Positions 1 through 11,572 of a stretch of 64,000 nt of DNA are shown piece after piece (the first letter of the stretch is position 1; each line of letters starts with the position of its first letter). Below the pieces are notes generated by a model, which had not been told where the DNA came from, did no database searches, and saw nothing but the letters and a program-made list of their open reading frames with translations. A program made the translations under genes and the position numbers. The stretch is from Gautieria morchelliformis (Eukaryota > Basidiomycota > Agaricomycetes > Gomphales > Gomphaceae): NCBI GenBank assembly GCA_015179125.1, contig WHVA01000004.1:186001-250000 (forward strand), in the 5' to 3' direction.

Positions 1-2296
1 TCTTTCTCTCTCCGTCTGGTAAGTCCCATCAGTCCGAATTTGTCTACCGCGAACTGGCAGTGGTGATTCCTGGCCCAGCTGTACGCCCCCCCCGGCCTGA
101 CCATTATGTCTCTCAGCTTATTGAACGCTTCTTCCAAATCTTTCCCTTCTGCTATCATGGTAGTGTCGTCAACGAATCCCACGCATCCCTCTCCTCTCGT
201 CTCTTGAGCGGTTTCGATCAGGTCCCCGTTGTAGAATTGGTAGGCGATTGCGGACAGGGGGCATCCCTGGTCCATTCCTCGTCCTATGGGTCTGGTTGCT
301 GATCTGTAGTCGTCTAGGCTGACGGAGGTGAGCCTGTTTCGGACTTTTCTATCTATCCAGTCCGTGTACTCGCGTGGTATCCCTCTCCTGCGCATGTTGT
401 GGGTCAATCTTTCTAGTACAATGCTGGGGAAGGCCCCCTTGATGTCCAGATATAGCACTCCCAGCACTCTCCCTCTCCTCCACGCGTCCTTCGCTCGTCC
501 TATCACGTAGTGTATGGCGTCCGTGGTCGTTCGTCCTGGTCTACAGCCGAAGTGGTTGTCGGGTAGCAGTCGCTGTTTCTCTGACATCATGACCAGATCC
601 TCTGCCACGCATGCCGATAGTATTTTGCCTATCGTATCGAGCAAGGCTATGGGCCGGTACGCCCCTGGGATCGTATAGTCAGCCTTCCCTGGTTTCCGTA
701 GCACCTTCGTGATGGAATCCCTCCACTCTGCCGGGTACACTTGTAAGTCGAAGGTGGCGCGGAAAAGGGGTCCTATATAGGGTAGGAGGATGTCAATGCA
801 CTGTTTTATCATCTCGTTTGGAATACCGTTTTCTCCTGGAGCTTTAAACCGATTGAGCCTGTTCACTGCTTTCCGTATTTGCTCGTCGGTTATCGGCTGG
901 TACTCAAACGCTGGGGGGGGGGGTATTCGTAGTCTGTCGGTATTCGTTCCGCTTCGGCCATTGGTCTGGGGAAGAATGTTTCAAATAGCATGTCAACTTT
1001 CTGTTCATTTGTTTCCGCTGCCTCTTTCGTGCCGTTCTCTTTTTGTATTTCTAGCGTTGGTGCCCTTGCTAGTCCCCCATCAGATGCGCCGGCCGAAGCG
1101 TATCTGTGTGCCGTCCAAACTGTCTTTTGGTCTATGTTCCCAAGGAATTCCCCCCAGTGCTCTCTCTTCGACTCTTCTATCGCCTCCGCATATCTATTTC
1201 TAGCGCTTCTGTATTCCTCGTGCGACGGGTGTGTTGGGTCCCTTCTTTTCACGTACGATCTTCTCCCCAGTCATCTCATCTCCGTTCTTTTTTGGGTGAG
1301 CTGTAGCGACCACCAACGCTTCACGTATGGTGATGGTTTGCTCTTGGGTACTACCTCCTCTGTAGTGTCCAATATCGCTGTTGTCATCGCTTCTAGGTGT
1401 AGGTAGAACTGTTGCTGGTTGCTCGGCATTGGGTCTCTAATGCTATCCTACAGCTTTGTTCCGAGCACCTTGTTGTACTCTTTCCAGTCCACCTGTCTAT
1501 AGTTGTGCTTGGGGCCCTGCTCACTACTTCCTACGGTGGCGTTTATTGTTGTGTCTATGGGGAAGTGATCGCTTTTCGGTGGTCGCTCTTCTGGTACTGT
1601 TGTGCATCTGATCAGTCTCTCTACCAGCGAAGGTGTTGCAAACACATTATCTGTTCGTGTATAATTTCCCGTGGCCATCGCCTTGAGCGTGGGGATTCCC
1701 TTTGGCAGCGTCATGTGTAGATCGTGCTCTGCTACGGCGTCCAGTAACACTTGCGCTTCGTCGAGATTAGCTCTGGTAAACAGATGCGAGTTACGTAGCT
1801 CGTCCCATATCGGGTGGTGCCTGTTGAAGTCCCCTACCCAGATCATCCCTTCCGCCTCGCGTTCTCTCGTGTTTCCTTCCACTGCTTGCTCTTGTATGCA
1901 TTTCCGTACCGCCCTTATGCTGTCAGATTGTGCACAGTCCACATATATGTTAAAGATCATGACGTCACCCGTGTTTGTTTTGATTTTCACTGCCGTGACG
2001 TCCGGCGATCCCACATCTACTGCCCCCCATGCGTTCGTCGCTATTTTCTTGCTTATCAGAACCATCAATCTTGTTCGCGCGCCCCTGTCGTCATAGTGGG
2101 TTTTCGGGTATACTGTGTACCAGTTGTGCGTGGCTCTGGAGTTCCCGAGAAAGTCAATATATGGTTCCTGAATTGCGATGATGTCGTATCGATCCGGTGT
2201 GCACTTAGCTAGTAAATCCGCCGTCGCCGTGAGTGATTTGTTTAGGTTTTGTTGTCTGATTCTCAATGTTTGGATGCGTTGGTTGTTTCTGTTCAT
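1..2296 (-). pseudogene. LINE ORF2: APE endonuclease and reverse transcriptase, broken, cut by window edge
   Basis: The N-terminal 283 residues (1448-2296) are an APE-type endonuclease with QQNLNKS, IQEPYIDFL, GDFNRHHPIWDE and SDHFPI motifs, which would nick target DNA. After an in-frame TAG (1448-1450) and a further TGA upstream of 1252, the linker and reverse transcriptase follow: FKAPGENGIPNEM, YLDIKGAFPSI (about 421-464), RGMDQGCPLSA and the catalytic GFVDDTTMI (about 151-180). A run of 11 G at about 903-913 shifts the frame by one inside a Pro run; a run of 12 would restore it, so a sequencing or slippage error is possible. The ATG overlaps the ORF1 stop (ATGA). The thumb, cysteine-rich and RNase H regions lie beyond the left edge. 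Confidence 0.9.
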
Positions 2297-4068
2297 CTTT
2301 GGGGCGGGTCGTTGTCGTTATCATCTCTCTGTGTTGTCTGTTCTTTCTCGCGGTTGGTTCTGATGCCGTAGTCGTCCAGCCGGCTCTGTCTGCCCTCTCC
2401 CTGCCCCTGTTCTCTCTCCTGCCAGCCCTGATCCATGTGGCCGACTCGCGGATTTGCCCCTCGGCCTCTTCCCCTTGCGCTCCCTCTACTCTCCATTCTT
2501 CCCCTCTGTCTCTGGTTGTACGTTTCCGTCTGCCCTAATTCGTTTGCTCTGTCCTCTGTGAGTCTCGCCAAACGTGCTTCCGCCTCTACCGCCCTCCATC
2601 GCCTATCTTCTTGTTCTCTGATCTTCTTGAGCAGATCTCCCGCATCTACTGTGTCTTCCTCTTCCCCTTGTTGTTCCCATGTCCAGGGGTTTTCGTCCGG
2701 GAAAACCCTGTAGGTGTGTTCCGGGTCACTTTTTTCTGTCGCCGCGCACGCTGCTCTGAATACCGGGCAGGTCCTGTCCCACAATGCGTGGCCACTCGTG
2801 TCACAGTTCGCACAGTTGAACTTAGTTGGGTCGTGTTCCTCGCATTCTGCTGTCCTGTGTTCCCCGCCGCATGTCCCGCACCTGTCCCGGCTGTCGCATT
2901 CGGCCGCCATATGCCGAGCGTTATATTTCTGACATTTTAGGCATCTTCGTGGTTCCCTTTTCATTCTCCTGGCCCACGTCCTCTTTCCTGCTATGATAAG
3001 CCCGTCCCTTATGCTCTGGTTCGCTGACTCTGTGGTGGAGAATTTGGCGATGATATGGGCTGACTTTTGTCCCGTCGTTCTCCTGTGCGCCGGTTTTATC
3101 CAGCGAGTGGCTATCAGGGTGCCTGCGGGCAGCTTCGAGTCTCGTTCTATTTTCCGCATCTCTGCCATCGCATCTGGTGAGTGGCTCAGCGGGACGTATT
3201 CAACTATCACCGACAGCGCTCGGTCTTTTATGGTGGCTGATCCGCTAAACTTGCTTAGGAAGGTTCTTTTGTTGTTCTGGACCCATTTCGCTTCGTTCTC
3301 TGTCTCTAGGTCGAATACTATCCCGCCATTCGCTAGTTTTTTGGCCCCGATGAAGGTGATGTCTGTTCGTTCGTGGTCCTCCTCGAGATTGTTCATTGCC
3401 TTGTTCGCCTTTGCTACTAGCTCCTTCTCTGTCAGCTTATGTAGGGTGTCTTGTTCTCCTTGTGGGTCTGCATCTATCAGTATCTGTCTAGCTTTTGCTT
3501 TTGCTTTTGCTAGGTTATTCAGATGCGACAACGGTACGTTACCTCTGAGCGCGGCTGCGTATGTGTTTCATCTGGTCCCGTTTTCTCCCCCCTGTGTTCC
3601 TAATTGCCTCATGCTGTTTAGGTGTTCGATAACGTTGCCGGCCCCCTCCGTCGCCGTTTTGGCGTTCTCTGCTGCGTCTCTCGCGTCATCCGCCGCCCTT
3701 TCTACCCTGGTGAGGGTTTGCTCCAGGCTCCTCTCGACATGTCTCATGACCGCTGCCCCCACCGTTTTTGCCGCCTCCTCCATCATCAGCACTGCTACCG
3801 CTCTGACTCCTTCTTGTAGTGTCTTGCCGTTAACGTTGTGCGCTAGGGAGAGTAGGGCGTAGCTGAGCTGTTCCATTGATAGGGGGTCCTCTTTCGCGTA
3901 GTATCCATGTTTGTCGAGGTACTGCCGCGCTTGTTCCCTCGTCCGTACTGACGTATTTGGCTCTAGTAACAGCTCGGCCCTAGTTTTGTTGTTCGCCTGC
4001 TGCGTGGTGCTAGCTCTCGTGCGACCTTGTGACGTGGCAGGCGTTTGGGGTTCGACGCTCGGAGGCAT
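2293..4068 (-). pseudogene. LINE ORF1 (gag-like, three zinc knuckles), one in-frame stop
   Basis: ORF1 proteins of this clade bind element RNA in the ribonucleoprotein particle. The N-terminal part (3568-4068, starting MPPSVEPQTP) is Ala/Glu-rich and probably helical. A single in-frame TGA at 3568-3570 separates it from the remainder, which continues in the same frame to 2293. The second part has three zinc-knuckle-like clusters around residues CLKCQKYNARHMAAEC, CGTCGGEHRTAEC and CANCDTSGHALWDRTC, then an Arg/Gln/Gly-rich basic tail. Copy 2 is open at the position of the stop, so it is a nonsense mutation and not an intron. The last codon overlaps the ORF2 start by four bases, suggesting termination-reinitiation. 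Confidence 0.88.
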
Positions 4069-4212
4069 CGTTTTGGTCGCTTCTTCTTTTGAGGAAGCTG
4101 GATGCTATCGCCGACTTTGGTCAGCGATAGGCTGGGAGGTGTTTGGGTGGCCGTGTGGCTATGAAGTGGGTTTTTTGGTTATTGGATGTGGTGGTAGGCG
4201 TGAGAAAGCTCC

Positions 4213-4790
4213 ATCCCCTGCTCTGCTATGGCGTCCAGCAGTATTTGCCCCTCGTCGAGATTGGCTCTGGTGAATAGGTGCGAATTGCGTAGTTCGTCCC
4301 ATAGTGGGTGGTGCCTATTGAAATCACCTAGCCATAGCATTTCTTCCGTCTCCCTTCCCTGTGTGGCTTCTTCTGCTGCTTTGTCCTGTATGTGTTTTCA
4401 CACGGCCCTTATGCTGTCTGACTGTGCAACGTCTGCGTATATGTTATAGATTGCTATTTTACCCACGCTTGTCTTGATGCTTATTGCCGTGACGTCCGGA
4501 GATCCTACCTCCATCGCCCCCCATGCACTCGTCGCGATCTTTTTGTTTATCAGTATCATCGACCTCGTCCTTGCCCCTCCGTTCTGGAAGTGCGTCCTCG
4601 GATATACTGTGTACCAGCTATGCGTGGCTCTGGAGTTTCCCAAAAAGTCAATATATGGTTCTTGAATCGCAAGGATATCGTAGTGATCAGCCGTGCACTT
4701 AGCTAGCATTTCCGCTGTGGCGGTGAGTGACTTGTTCACGTTTTGTTGTCTGATTCTCAAATTTTGGATCTGTTGTTCAGCTCTATTCAT
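4213..4790 (-). pseudogene. LINE copy 2 ORF2 N-terminal fragment (endonuclease only)
   Basis: Starts MNRAEQQIQNLRIRQQNVNK at 4790, overlapping the ORF1 stop. It keeps the endonuclease motifs IQEPYIDFLGNSRATH and, after an in-frame TGA at 4398-4400, GDFNRHHPLWDEL. The corresponding codon in copy 1 is an Arg codon, so this is a nonsense change. The frame ends where copy 1 begins. No reverse transcriptase domain remains, so it cannot be functional. Protein similarity to the copy 1 endonuclease is obvious by eye along its whole length. Confidence 0.85.
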
Positions 4791-6555
4791 TGTGGGATCA
4801 GTGCATTGTTGTTGTCCTGCTGCTGTCCTGTTTGCATCTGTTTGCGGTGCGTTCCAATCCCGTAGTCGTCTAGCCTGCTCTGCCGTCCTTCCCCTTGCCC
4901 TCTCTCCTGCCATCCTTGGTCCATGTGCCCTATTCTTGGGTTCGTCCCTCGCCCTTTACCCCTTCCGTGCCCTTGGCTTTCCATTCGTCCTCTGTGTGTC
5001 TGGTAGTTTGGTTCCGTTTGTTGTTCTTCGCCTCCTCTGTCCATTATCTGTCTTCCTGTGCGAGCCTCCGCTTCAGCTGCGCGCCATCTCCTCTCCTCCT
5101 GTTCCCTGACCTGTTTTAGCAGGTCCCCTGCATCCACTGCTCTCTCCGCCTCCCCTTGTTGCTCCCAGGTCCAAGGATTTTCGTCCGGGAAAAATCGGTA
5201 CGTGTGCTCCAGATCGCTTTTCTCCGCCGCTTTGCACGCCGCTCTGAAGACCGGGCATGTTCTGTCCCATGATGCGTGACCTGTCGTGTTGCAGTTTATG
5301 CATCTGAACTTGCTTGGGTCATTCTCCTCACATTCTGCTGTTCTGTGTTCTGCTCCGCATGTGCCGCATTTGTCTCGGCTCTTGCACTCTGCCGCCAGGT
5401 GCCGCGCGTTGTATTTCTGACATTTTAAACACCTTCGTGGTTCCCTTTTCATTCTCCTAGCCCATGTTCTTTTCCCTGCTATTATTAACCCGTCCCTTAT
5501 GCACTGGTTCGCCGACTCTGTGGTAGTCATCCTTGCGATGATGTGGGCGGTCTGCTGTCCTGCTGTCCTTCTGTGTGGGGGTTTTATCCAGCGGGTGGAC
5601 ATTAGGGTGCCGGTGGGTAACTTCGAGTCTCGTTCTATCTTCCTCATCTCCGCCATCGCATCTGGCGAATGGCTCAGAGGTACGTATTCTACTATCACCG
5701 ATAGTGCTCGATCTTTTATGGTGGCCGATCCACTGAACTTGCTCAGAAAGGTTCGTCTGTTGTCTTGGACCCATTTCGCTGCGTTCTCCGTTTCTATATT
5801 GAAGGCTATTCCTCCGTTAGCCAATTTCTTGGCTCCTATGAAAGCGATGTCGGTGTGTTCGTGGTCTTCTTCTAGGTTGTTGATCGCCTCGTTTGCTTTG
5901 GCCACTAGTTCCTGTTCTGTCAATCTGGTGAGCATGTCTTGCTCCCCTTGTGGGTCTGCGTCTATCAATATTTGTCTGGCCTTTGCTTTCGCCCTCGCCA
6001 AATTATTTAGGTGTGATAGCGGTACATTACCTCTGAGTGCGGCCGCGTACGTTGTGCCTCTCATTCCGGTCTCTCCCTCTAGTTCTCTCTGCTGGCTCAT
6101 GCTATTGATATGCTCGATGACGTTTCCGGCCCCTTCCGTTGCCGCTTTTGCATTCTCTGTGGCTTCCTTTGCGTCGTCTGCTGCCCTTTCGAACCTGTAT
6201 AGGTCTGCTCTAGGTTCTTCTCAACATGCCTCATCACCGCCGCTCCCACCGTTCTCGCTGCCTCTTCCATCATTAGAACTGCCACTGCCCTTACTCCTTC
6301 TTGTAGAGTCTTGCCACTGACGTTGTGCGCTAGGGACAGTAGCGCGTAGCTGAGGTGTTCCGTTGACAACGGGTCTTCCTTTGCATAGTACCCGTGTTTG
6401 TCTAGGTATTGTCTCGCTTGTTCTTTTGTGCGCACTGACATGTTGGGTTCTAGCAGTAGCTCAGCTCAGGTCTTGTTGGTGACTTGCTGTGTGGTGCTCG
6501 CTCTCGTTCGGCCTTGTGACGTGGCCGGCGCTTGGGGTTCGATGCTTTGGGGCAT
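4787..6555 (-). pseudogene. LINE copy 2 ORF1 (gag-like), stop plus frameshift
   Basis: Homologue of the copy 1 ORF1. The N-terminus is read from an ATG at 6555; an in-frame TGA lies at 6466-6468, where copy 1 encodes Arg (NKTRAELLLEPN). A frameshift near 6195-6200 separates the helical N-terminal region (6097-6441) from the long downstream frame (4787-6100). That frame holds SHLNNLARAKAKARQ, the three zinc knuckles (CLKCQKYNARHLAAEC, CGTCGAEHRTAEC, CINCNTTGHASWDRTC) and the basic Gln/Arg-rich tail. The ORF1/ORF2 ATGA overlap is conserved. Confidence 0.87.
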
Positions 6556-6699
6556 CGTTTTTGTCGCTTCTTCTTTTCAAGGAAGCTGGATGATGTCGCT
6601 GGCTGTCGTCAGCGACGATCTGAGGGTGTTTGTGTGAGTGTGTAGCTCGGGAGAGGGTATTTTGGATTTTGGATGTGATGGTAAGCGTGAGAAAGCTCC

Positions 6700-8410
6700 C
6701 CTACTGCTGATTGGCATACTCGACCGCACCACCATGTCCACAGCATTCCGGAATGAAGACCTGAGGCATCAGGCGAGTGCAACGTTGCCAGAAGCACTTT
6801 CTGGGGCCAGAGGAAGGAAAACCATTGTCGAAACGTGCACCATATGCAAGAAGCGAGGCCACACATCAGACCTATGCTGGGCCGCTCATCCAGAGCTCAA
6901 GCCCATGCGGAAGGGTGAGGAGAGCAAAAGGGAAAGGGGAGCGAACCAAGTAACCGAGAACGCATCGGGTGATATCATACAAGAGTTTGCCAGAAACACA
7001 AGTCTGTGATCATCGTTCCCATTGTCCCCCAGCAGCAATGCAGACTTATGCTGGAACACAGACATGGGGGCCACCAGCCACATGACCCCGCATCTCCACT
7101 GGCTGCACAACTATGAACATTACTGGGTACCCATCCGTCTAGCAACGAACAATATTGTGTATTCAGCTGGAAGGGGGCAAGTCTTTTTTACCCCAAAGAT
7201 TGATAGGCAAGCATCACGGAATGTCATGTTCTCGAGATTTCTGCACGTACCAGATCTCCAAAATAACCTACTTGCTGTACTTCACCTCACCACCCATCAC
7301 AACTGCTCAGTCAATATTGTGAAGGATCGTACCTCATTCACCCGGGATGGGAGACTACTTTTCTGTGCAGCCATATGAAATGGAACAGGATTTCTAATCA
7401 GAGACACCATTCCGAATCCAGAATCTGCGTTTACCACTTCCTCACCTATTGTGGACCGGCCACTCCTACACAAGCGACTAGCACATATCGGTCATAAACA
7501 CCTTGAACAGCTCCTGAAGCATGGAACGGTCAACAGTATATGGGTAAGCTCTAGTGCAACCATCCCCACAATATGTGAACCATGCATCGCTGCGAAACAA
7601 CACCATAGTCCTTTTCCAAAAAGAGTGAAAACCGTGGACTGAACCCACTCGACCTCGTCGTCTCAGATGTACACCGCCCTCTCCCAGTCTGTACACTGTC
7701 TGGATACCGATACTGGATCACATTCACAGATGACTGCACAAGGTACAGATGCGTTTACCTCCTAAAAACGAAGGACAAAGCATTTGAAGCCTACTGAGCC
7801 TACGAGGCACTGGTAGAGAACCAGACAAAGTTAAGAGTGAAACGATTCAGAGACAAGAAAGGGGGGAGTACATTGGCCACAAGTGGGACCAGCACTTCCA
7901 GCGTCGAGGCATAGTACATGAGCACACTATGAAAGGCTCACCTCAACAAAATGGCATCTCGGAGCGGACAAACCGGACCCTCATTGAAGGAATGGTTGCA
8001 ATGCTGCAGCAAGCCCACCTACCAGCATCAATGTGGGGCGAAGCACTGAAGCTACTAGTTTGAATCATCAATGCCACTCCGACTTCTGCACTCACAGACA
8101 AAACACCATACGAGGCCTGGTTTGGCCACAAACCAAATCTCAGCATGCTACGCACATTCAGTTCCACTGCCCACATTCACATTCAAAAGGATGAAAGAAA
8201 GGGACTACAGCCCAGATCCCGCAAATGCATATACATTGGTTTTGAAGATGGGTATAAAGGCTGGCGCTGCATGGACCCTGCCACCAGATGCATTATCATA
8301 TCAAGAGACATCATTTTCAGCGGACATGAAATACCAGGTCTTTCTACCACAGACAACACTGCCGAACCACCCATACCTACATTGGTCCCAAACCCCAACC
8401 AAATCACAGC
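6700..8410 (+). pseudogene. Copia (Ty1) Gag-Pol remnant: zinc knuckle, protease, integrase
   Basis: Conceptual order on the plus strand: CCHC knuckle CTICKKRGHTSDLC (about 6837-6878); aspartic protease with a degenerate active site NTDMGATSHMT (about 7050-7086, canonical D-S/T-G changed); GAG-pre-integrase LHKRLAHIGHKHL (about 7465-7503); then integrase core pieces YRYWITFTDDCTRY, GSPQQNGISERTNRTLIEGM and INATPTSALTDKTPYEAW, followed by the typical CIYIGFEDGYKGWR and IISRDIIFS stretch (to about 8330). In-frame TGAs lie near 7007 and 7376, with frameshifts near 7640, 7790 and 7860. No reverse transcriptase or LTR is found here: at 8411 the sequence switches to the segmental unit. A Copia RT piece lies at 18470-18770 on the other strand. 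Confidence 0.9.
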
Positions 8411-8530
8411 TGCCTGAGACACGATATAAGAAAGAAAGACTGGAATGCACGTTTCATGACGAGGGAAAAACCGATACTGCTGATCGTTCAATCAGATGAC
8501 ACGTGCATTGCCGGGCCATGGGTAATGTGA
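8411..8530. other. Rearranged junction: short inverted piece of the DUF6533 5' region
   Basis: 8411-8440 matches the start-codon region of the DUF6533 gene in reverse orientation (compare 14512-14550), while from about 8531 the same gene region continues in forward orientation. The normal ATG and signal-like first residues of copy A are therefore lost or rearranged at the join with the Copia remnant. Confidence 0.6.
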
Positions 8531-10305
8531 CCCCTCGGCTGGAATCCAGGTGCTATCAGATACGTACGTACTTACCACATTGAGTGAGATGCAGAAGAAC
8601 TTACCTGAACTAGCTTTGTGGTCAACTATACCATGGTCGCAGCGCTGGTATGCATATGTATCCCCTATCTAAGTCCACAATTTCCATACCTTTTATACAG
8701 CACTGCTCATCTGCGACACTCTTCTCACACTGCCTTCTGAGATCAAGCACATTTGGTGCAAAACCGTCAAAATCGGCACCATTCTCTATTTATCCGCTCG
8801 TTACCTGCCCATGGTTTTCCTTCTTATTGAGATATATGTCAATTTATCTACCATACCTCTTCAGGTATATTATGAAAATGCACTTGTGACGTCCTTACTG
8901 ATTGGAACGAGTGTCTAGTATGACTTGAATTCTTTATGAAGAAGCAACCTAGAGACTCATATATTCAAAGGAAATGTAATACTCTAACCCACTTAGTTGA
9001 TGTTGTAGGACTTCATTGTCTGATTGGTATACAGGGTGGGTGATTATACCCATATATTTCTCAGGTAGAAGGATCAACACATTTTATTATCTAGGCCTTC
9101 TGCTAGCTCGCACCTATGCTATTTCCCTTCAGAATCAAAGAGTTTTGGGTGTCCTCGGGCTGCTTATGCTTGGTGCTATGATCAGTCAAGTGGTATGTCC
9201 CTGTGCAGACTTTGTATTAATAGCATAAATTTTCACTGCATATAGTATGTGTCTGTTTTGGACAACTGCAATCCCACTAGTTCACAATTGAATACAATAA
9301 CCTTGTCAGTCCTGACTAGGACTTTCTGCCCAGATTAACACTAACAAATTCATCAGGTGTAATATTTAGGGACCTGTATTTGTCCAATTTGTCTCTGGTT
9401 ACCTTCGACAGTGAACACCATGAACAATGTTGCTGTAATCCTTTTTGACACTGGAGTTGTGATAGTAACCATTCTGAGCTCAATTCAAACCCTGAGGCTT
9501 TGGCGGAAAGGTGAGATTTGGGCTAAGAGATCTCTCATTAGTCTAGTGATTTACCAAGGTGAGCATGCAACATATTGCTTATATATATGAACATATCACT
9601 AATCTACAGATAAGGCTTTGTCAGATATGGGTATAGAACATTATTCCTATGATATTGCATATGTTGATTCATATTTAGATTTGTGCTTACAATTACTTTG
9701 GCTAATGCTGTCACAACTGAGGTATTGTTACTTATCAAGACATTGAGCTTTGAGGGCTTACTCAGTCTTCTTTTACATTTCAGGTATTCAGGGTATGTGA
9801 GACATTGATCATGATAAAAGAATGGCTAACTTCAGCTGCTTCATGGCATAAAGCCAAGCCTTCAACCCATCTTAGGCTACCTTCAGAACAGGTACTTCGC
9901 ACCAATTTAAGAAGAAAGACCTGATTGTACTAACAGTGCACATACAGCTTGTCAACAATTATCATCTGCCGCTTTCACCTAACTCTCAAAGAGAGACACA
10001 GTCAACTTAACAGCCCCTCATTACCCTCTCTTTCATTCTCCAGCTTCCAAGCAGCCAGACAAAGTGTTCATAATGCTATAGTGGCTGAATTTGGGAACCC
10101 TCACTTGAGTCGGGAGGATTTTAATGCTGAGAATTTAGAGGACAATGTGGCCGATCAGGAAGACCAGCAGTCACCTGAAGAGGCTGGGTCAGCTGGGATA
10201 GAGTTGGATGAGTTGCCTTGCACAACTGGAGGTCCTGGAGATGTAGAAATGGCTGGGAAGATTGCCTCGGGTGAGCAGTTACTGACTCTTTCAGGCACTG
10301 GTTAA
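8531..10305 (+). pseudogene. DUF6533-type membrane protein gene, copy A (U1)
   Basis: Multi-exon copy of the family described under copy C. Recognisable pieces are the core IKHIWCKTVKIGTILYL (about 8742-8800), RRINTFYYLGLLLARTYAISLQNQRVLGVLGLL (about 9063-9170), VAVILFDTGVVIVTILSSIQ (about 9430-9490) and the hydrophilic C-terminal exon (AEFGNPHLSREDFNAENLEDN, 10083-10305). The exon-1 start is rearranged, the acceptor before the core exon reads tac instead of tag (about 8690), and an extra base near 9412 shifts the frame. I therefore call it a pseudogene. It is nearly identical to copy B in inverted orientation, forming a large inverted pair around 11500. Confidence 0.75.
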
Positions 10306-10822
10306 TGGTTCAGTAGGATCTGGAAGAATGGCAGAGGCTTAATGACAGCATCCAAGTTAATGCATCATGGCCACAATTCCAATACAAACCTACTAGTAGA
10401 GTAACATGCAGCAACTTATGTGGCTATCTGCTCACTCTGGCCAACCCATACCATCAAAAACATGTAGATACATATATTTTCTGTGACATTTTAAATTTAA
10501 CTTTCTTCAAAATTTATTTGAATTGTGGTGGCCGTTGGGGCCTTGCGTGTTTGTGAGTGGTTTAGGGAGAATGGCGGGCATCTGGTGAGGCACCTGCCTG
10601 CAAAACAGAGTGTGCATAGACAGTCCATGGAATGACAACTATGCTAAGTGGAAGTCCAGCAAATACATGTACTCTAGAGAAAATCCAGGGCAAGATCAGG
10701 GGGCCGGCAGCTCATGGCAATAAAAAACCCAGTGGGAACACTATGATCCCATGATCCCCTCGAACACCCTGTCAGACCCAAGTACGCAAGACCCTATTGT
10801 GATGCTCACGACTATCAGCAAT
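10306..10822. repeat. 3' flank of the segmental unit (U1)
   Basis: Noncoding sequence shared, inverted, with 35340-35800 and 57680-58130. It includes the ATTGCCATGAGCT and CAAGACCC segments near its end. No gene is seen. It stops at the target site of the solo LTR. Confidence 0.7.
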
Positions 10823-10827
10823 GTGTG

Positions 10828-11567
10828 TGTTGTTTAGTGTTGGGAATATTATTTAAGACAATGTGATTTAATCTCTCAATTATGAGATAAATCGAGTAAG
10901 ACTTGAGATCGACAGGAATATCTGCACACACAGCGAGTATGTGTGTCTTATGAATTGTGTTGATTGAAAGTTCTACTACTTGTGTGAGGAGCGAAACGAA
11001 GTGTGATTTCACTGCTAGTTAATTGTACATGGCACTAGGTATTTATTAGTTACTGATGGTACTTGGCAATCAAGGGATTGGTGGTGTGATACTAAGGGAA
11101 TGATGGAATGGGGTGAGCGGTGCATATACAACGATAGGAGTGTCGACGCGCGCTGTATAGGTTGGGCTTGGAGATGGAGTGTAAAGTAGGATGAGGAAAC
11201 GGAAGTTTGGTGATGGATAGGGGACATAGTCTGGGTATAGGCAGGGTCGGCTAGACGCGTCGCGTCCCTTGATTGGATCACGTGACTGATGGAAGGCGCG
11301 TGATTTGGGATGGGCTCGGTGGTCTTGGATAGGGTTCTTGGGTGTTATAGGTCGTGGTAACACGTGTTATCTGTCCCCGTGACATCGGAGGAGTCGGGGA
11401 CTGGGATCGGGTCAGGTCGAGTGGGCATATGATGGTCCGGCGGTCTCGGGTGCTAGTGTCGTGATGTATATGCTCCGAGAGGGGTATTCTCGATGTATCG
11501 GTTGTGATATGGGTTCGTGTTTGTTGTAATTAATATGTTAATATTGTGTTCTTCAATACTTTCAACA
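10828..11567. mobile_element. Solo LTR, 740 bp, TSD GTGTG
   Basis: Begins TGTTG and ends CAACA, flanked by the direct repeat GTGTG at 10823-10827 and 11568-11572. The uninterrupted paralogous site is visible near 24245-24275, where the flanking sequences are continuous. The length, TG..CA ends and 5-bp duplication are those of an LTR left after recombination between two LTRs. No internal coding sequence remains, so Copia versus Gypsy cannot be told. Confidence 0.85.
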
Positions 11568-11572
11568 GTGTG

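Larger units (their letters stand above)
1..4212 (-). mobile_element. Tad1-like LINE, copy 1 (5' end present, 3' part beyond window)
   Basis: Minus-strand non-LTR retrotransposon with 5' UTR (about 4069-4212), ORF1 (2293-4068) and ORF2 (1-2296). The architecture of a gag-like ORF1 with zinc knuckles followed by an APE endonuclease/reverse transcriptase ORF2 is that of fungal Tad1-clade LINEs. The 5' end is placed near 4212 because the element's terminal GGAGCTTTCTCACGC also begins copy 2 at about 6699. Beyond 4212 the sequence is ORF2 of copy 2, so copy 1 is nested in an older relative. In-frame stops and a homopolymer frameshift indicate that this copy is no longer autonomous. The 3' portion, including any RNase H domain, is outside the window. 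Confidence 0.85.
4213..6699 (-). mobile_element. Tad1-like LINE, copy 2 (truncated by copy 1 insertion)
   Basis: Second minus-strand LINE of the same family, with a 5' end near 6699, ORF1 and the start of ORF2. It stops abruptly at about 4213 where copy 1 begins, so copy 1 either inserted here or was brought in by recombination. The 5' UTR (6556-6699) resembles that of copy 1, including the GAAGCTGGATG and GTGAGAAAGCTCC segments read on the plus strand. Confidence 0.8.

Noticed and set aside
60..1720. Plus-strand open frames over the LINE reverse transcriptase and endonuclease
   Set aside because: They are antisense shadows; only the minus strand shows RT and APE motifs.
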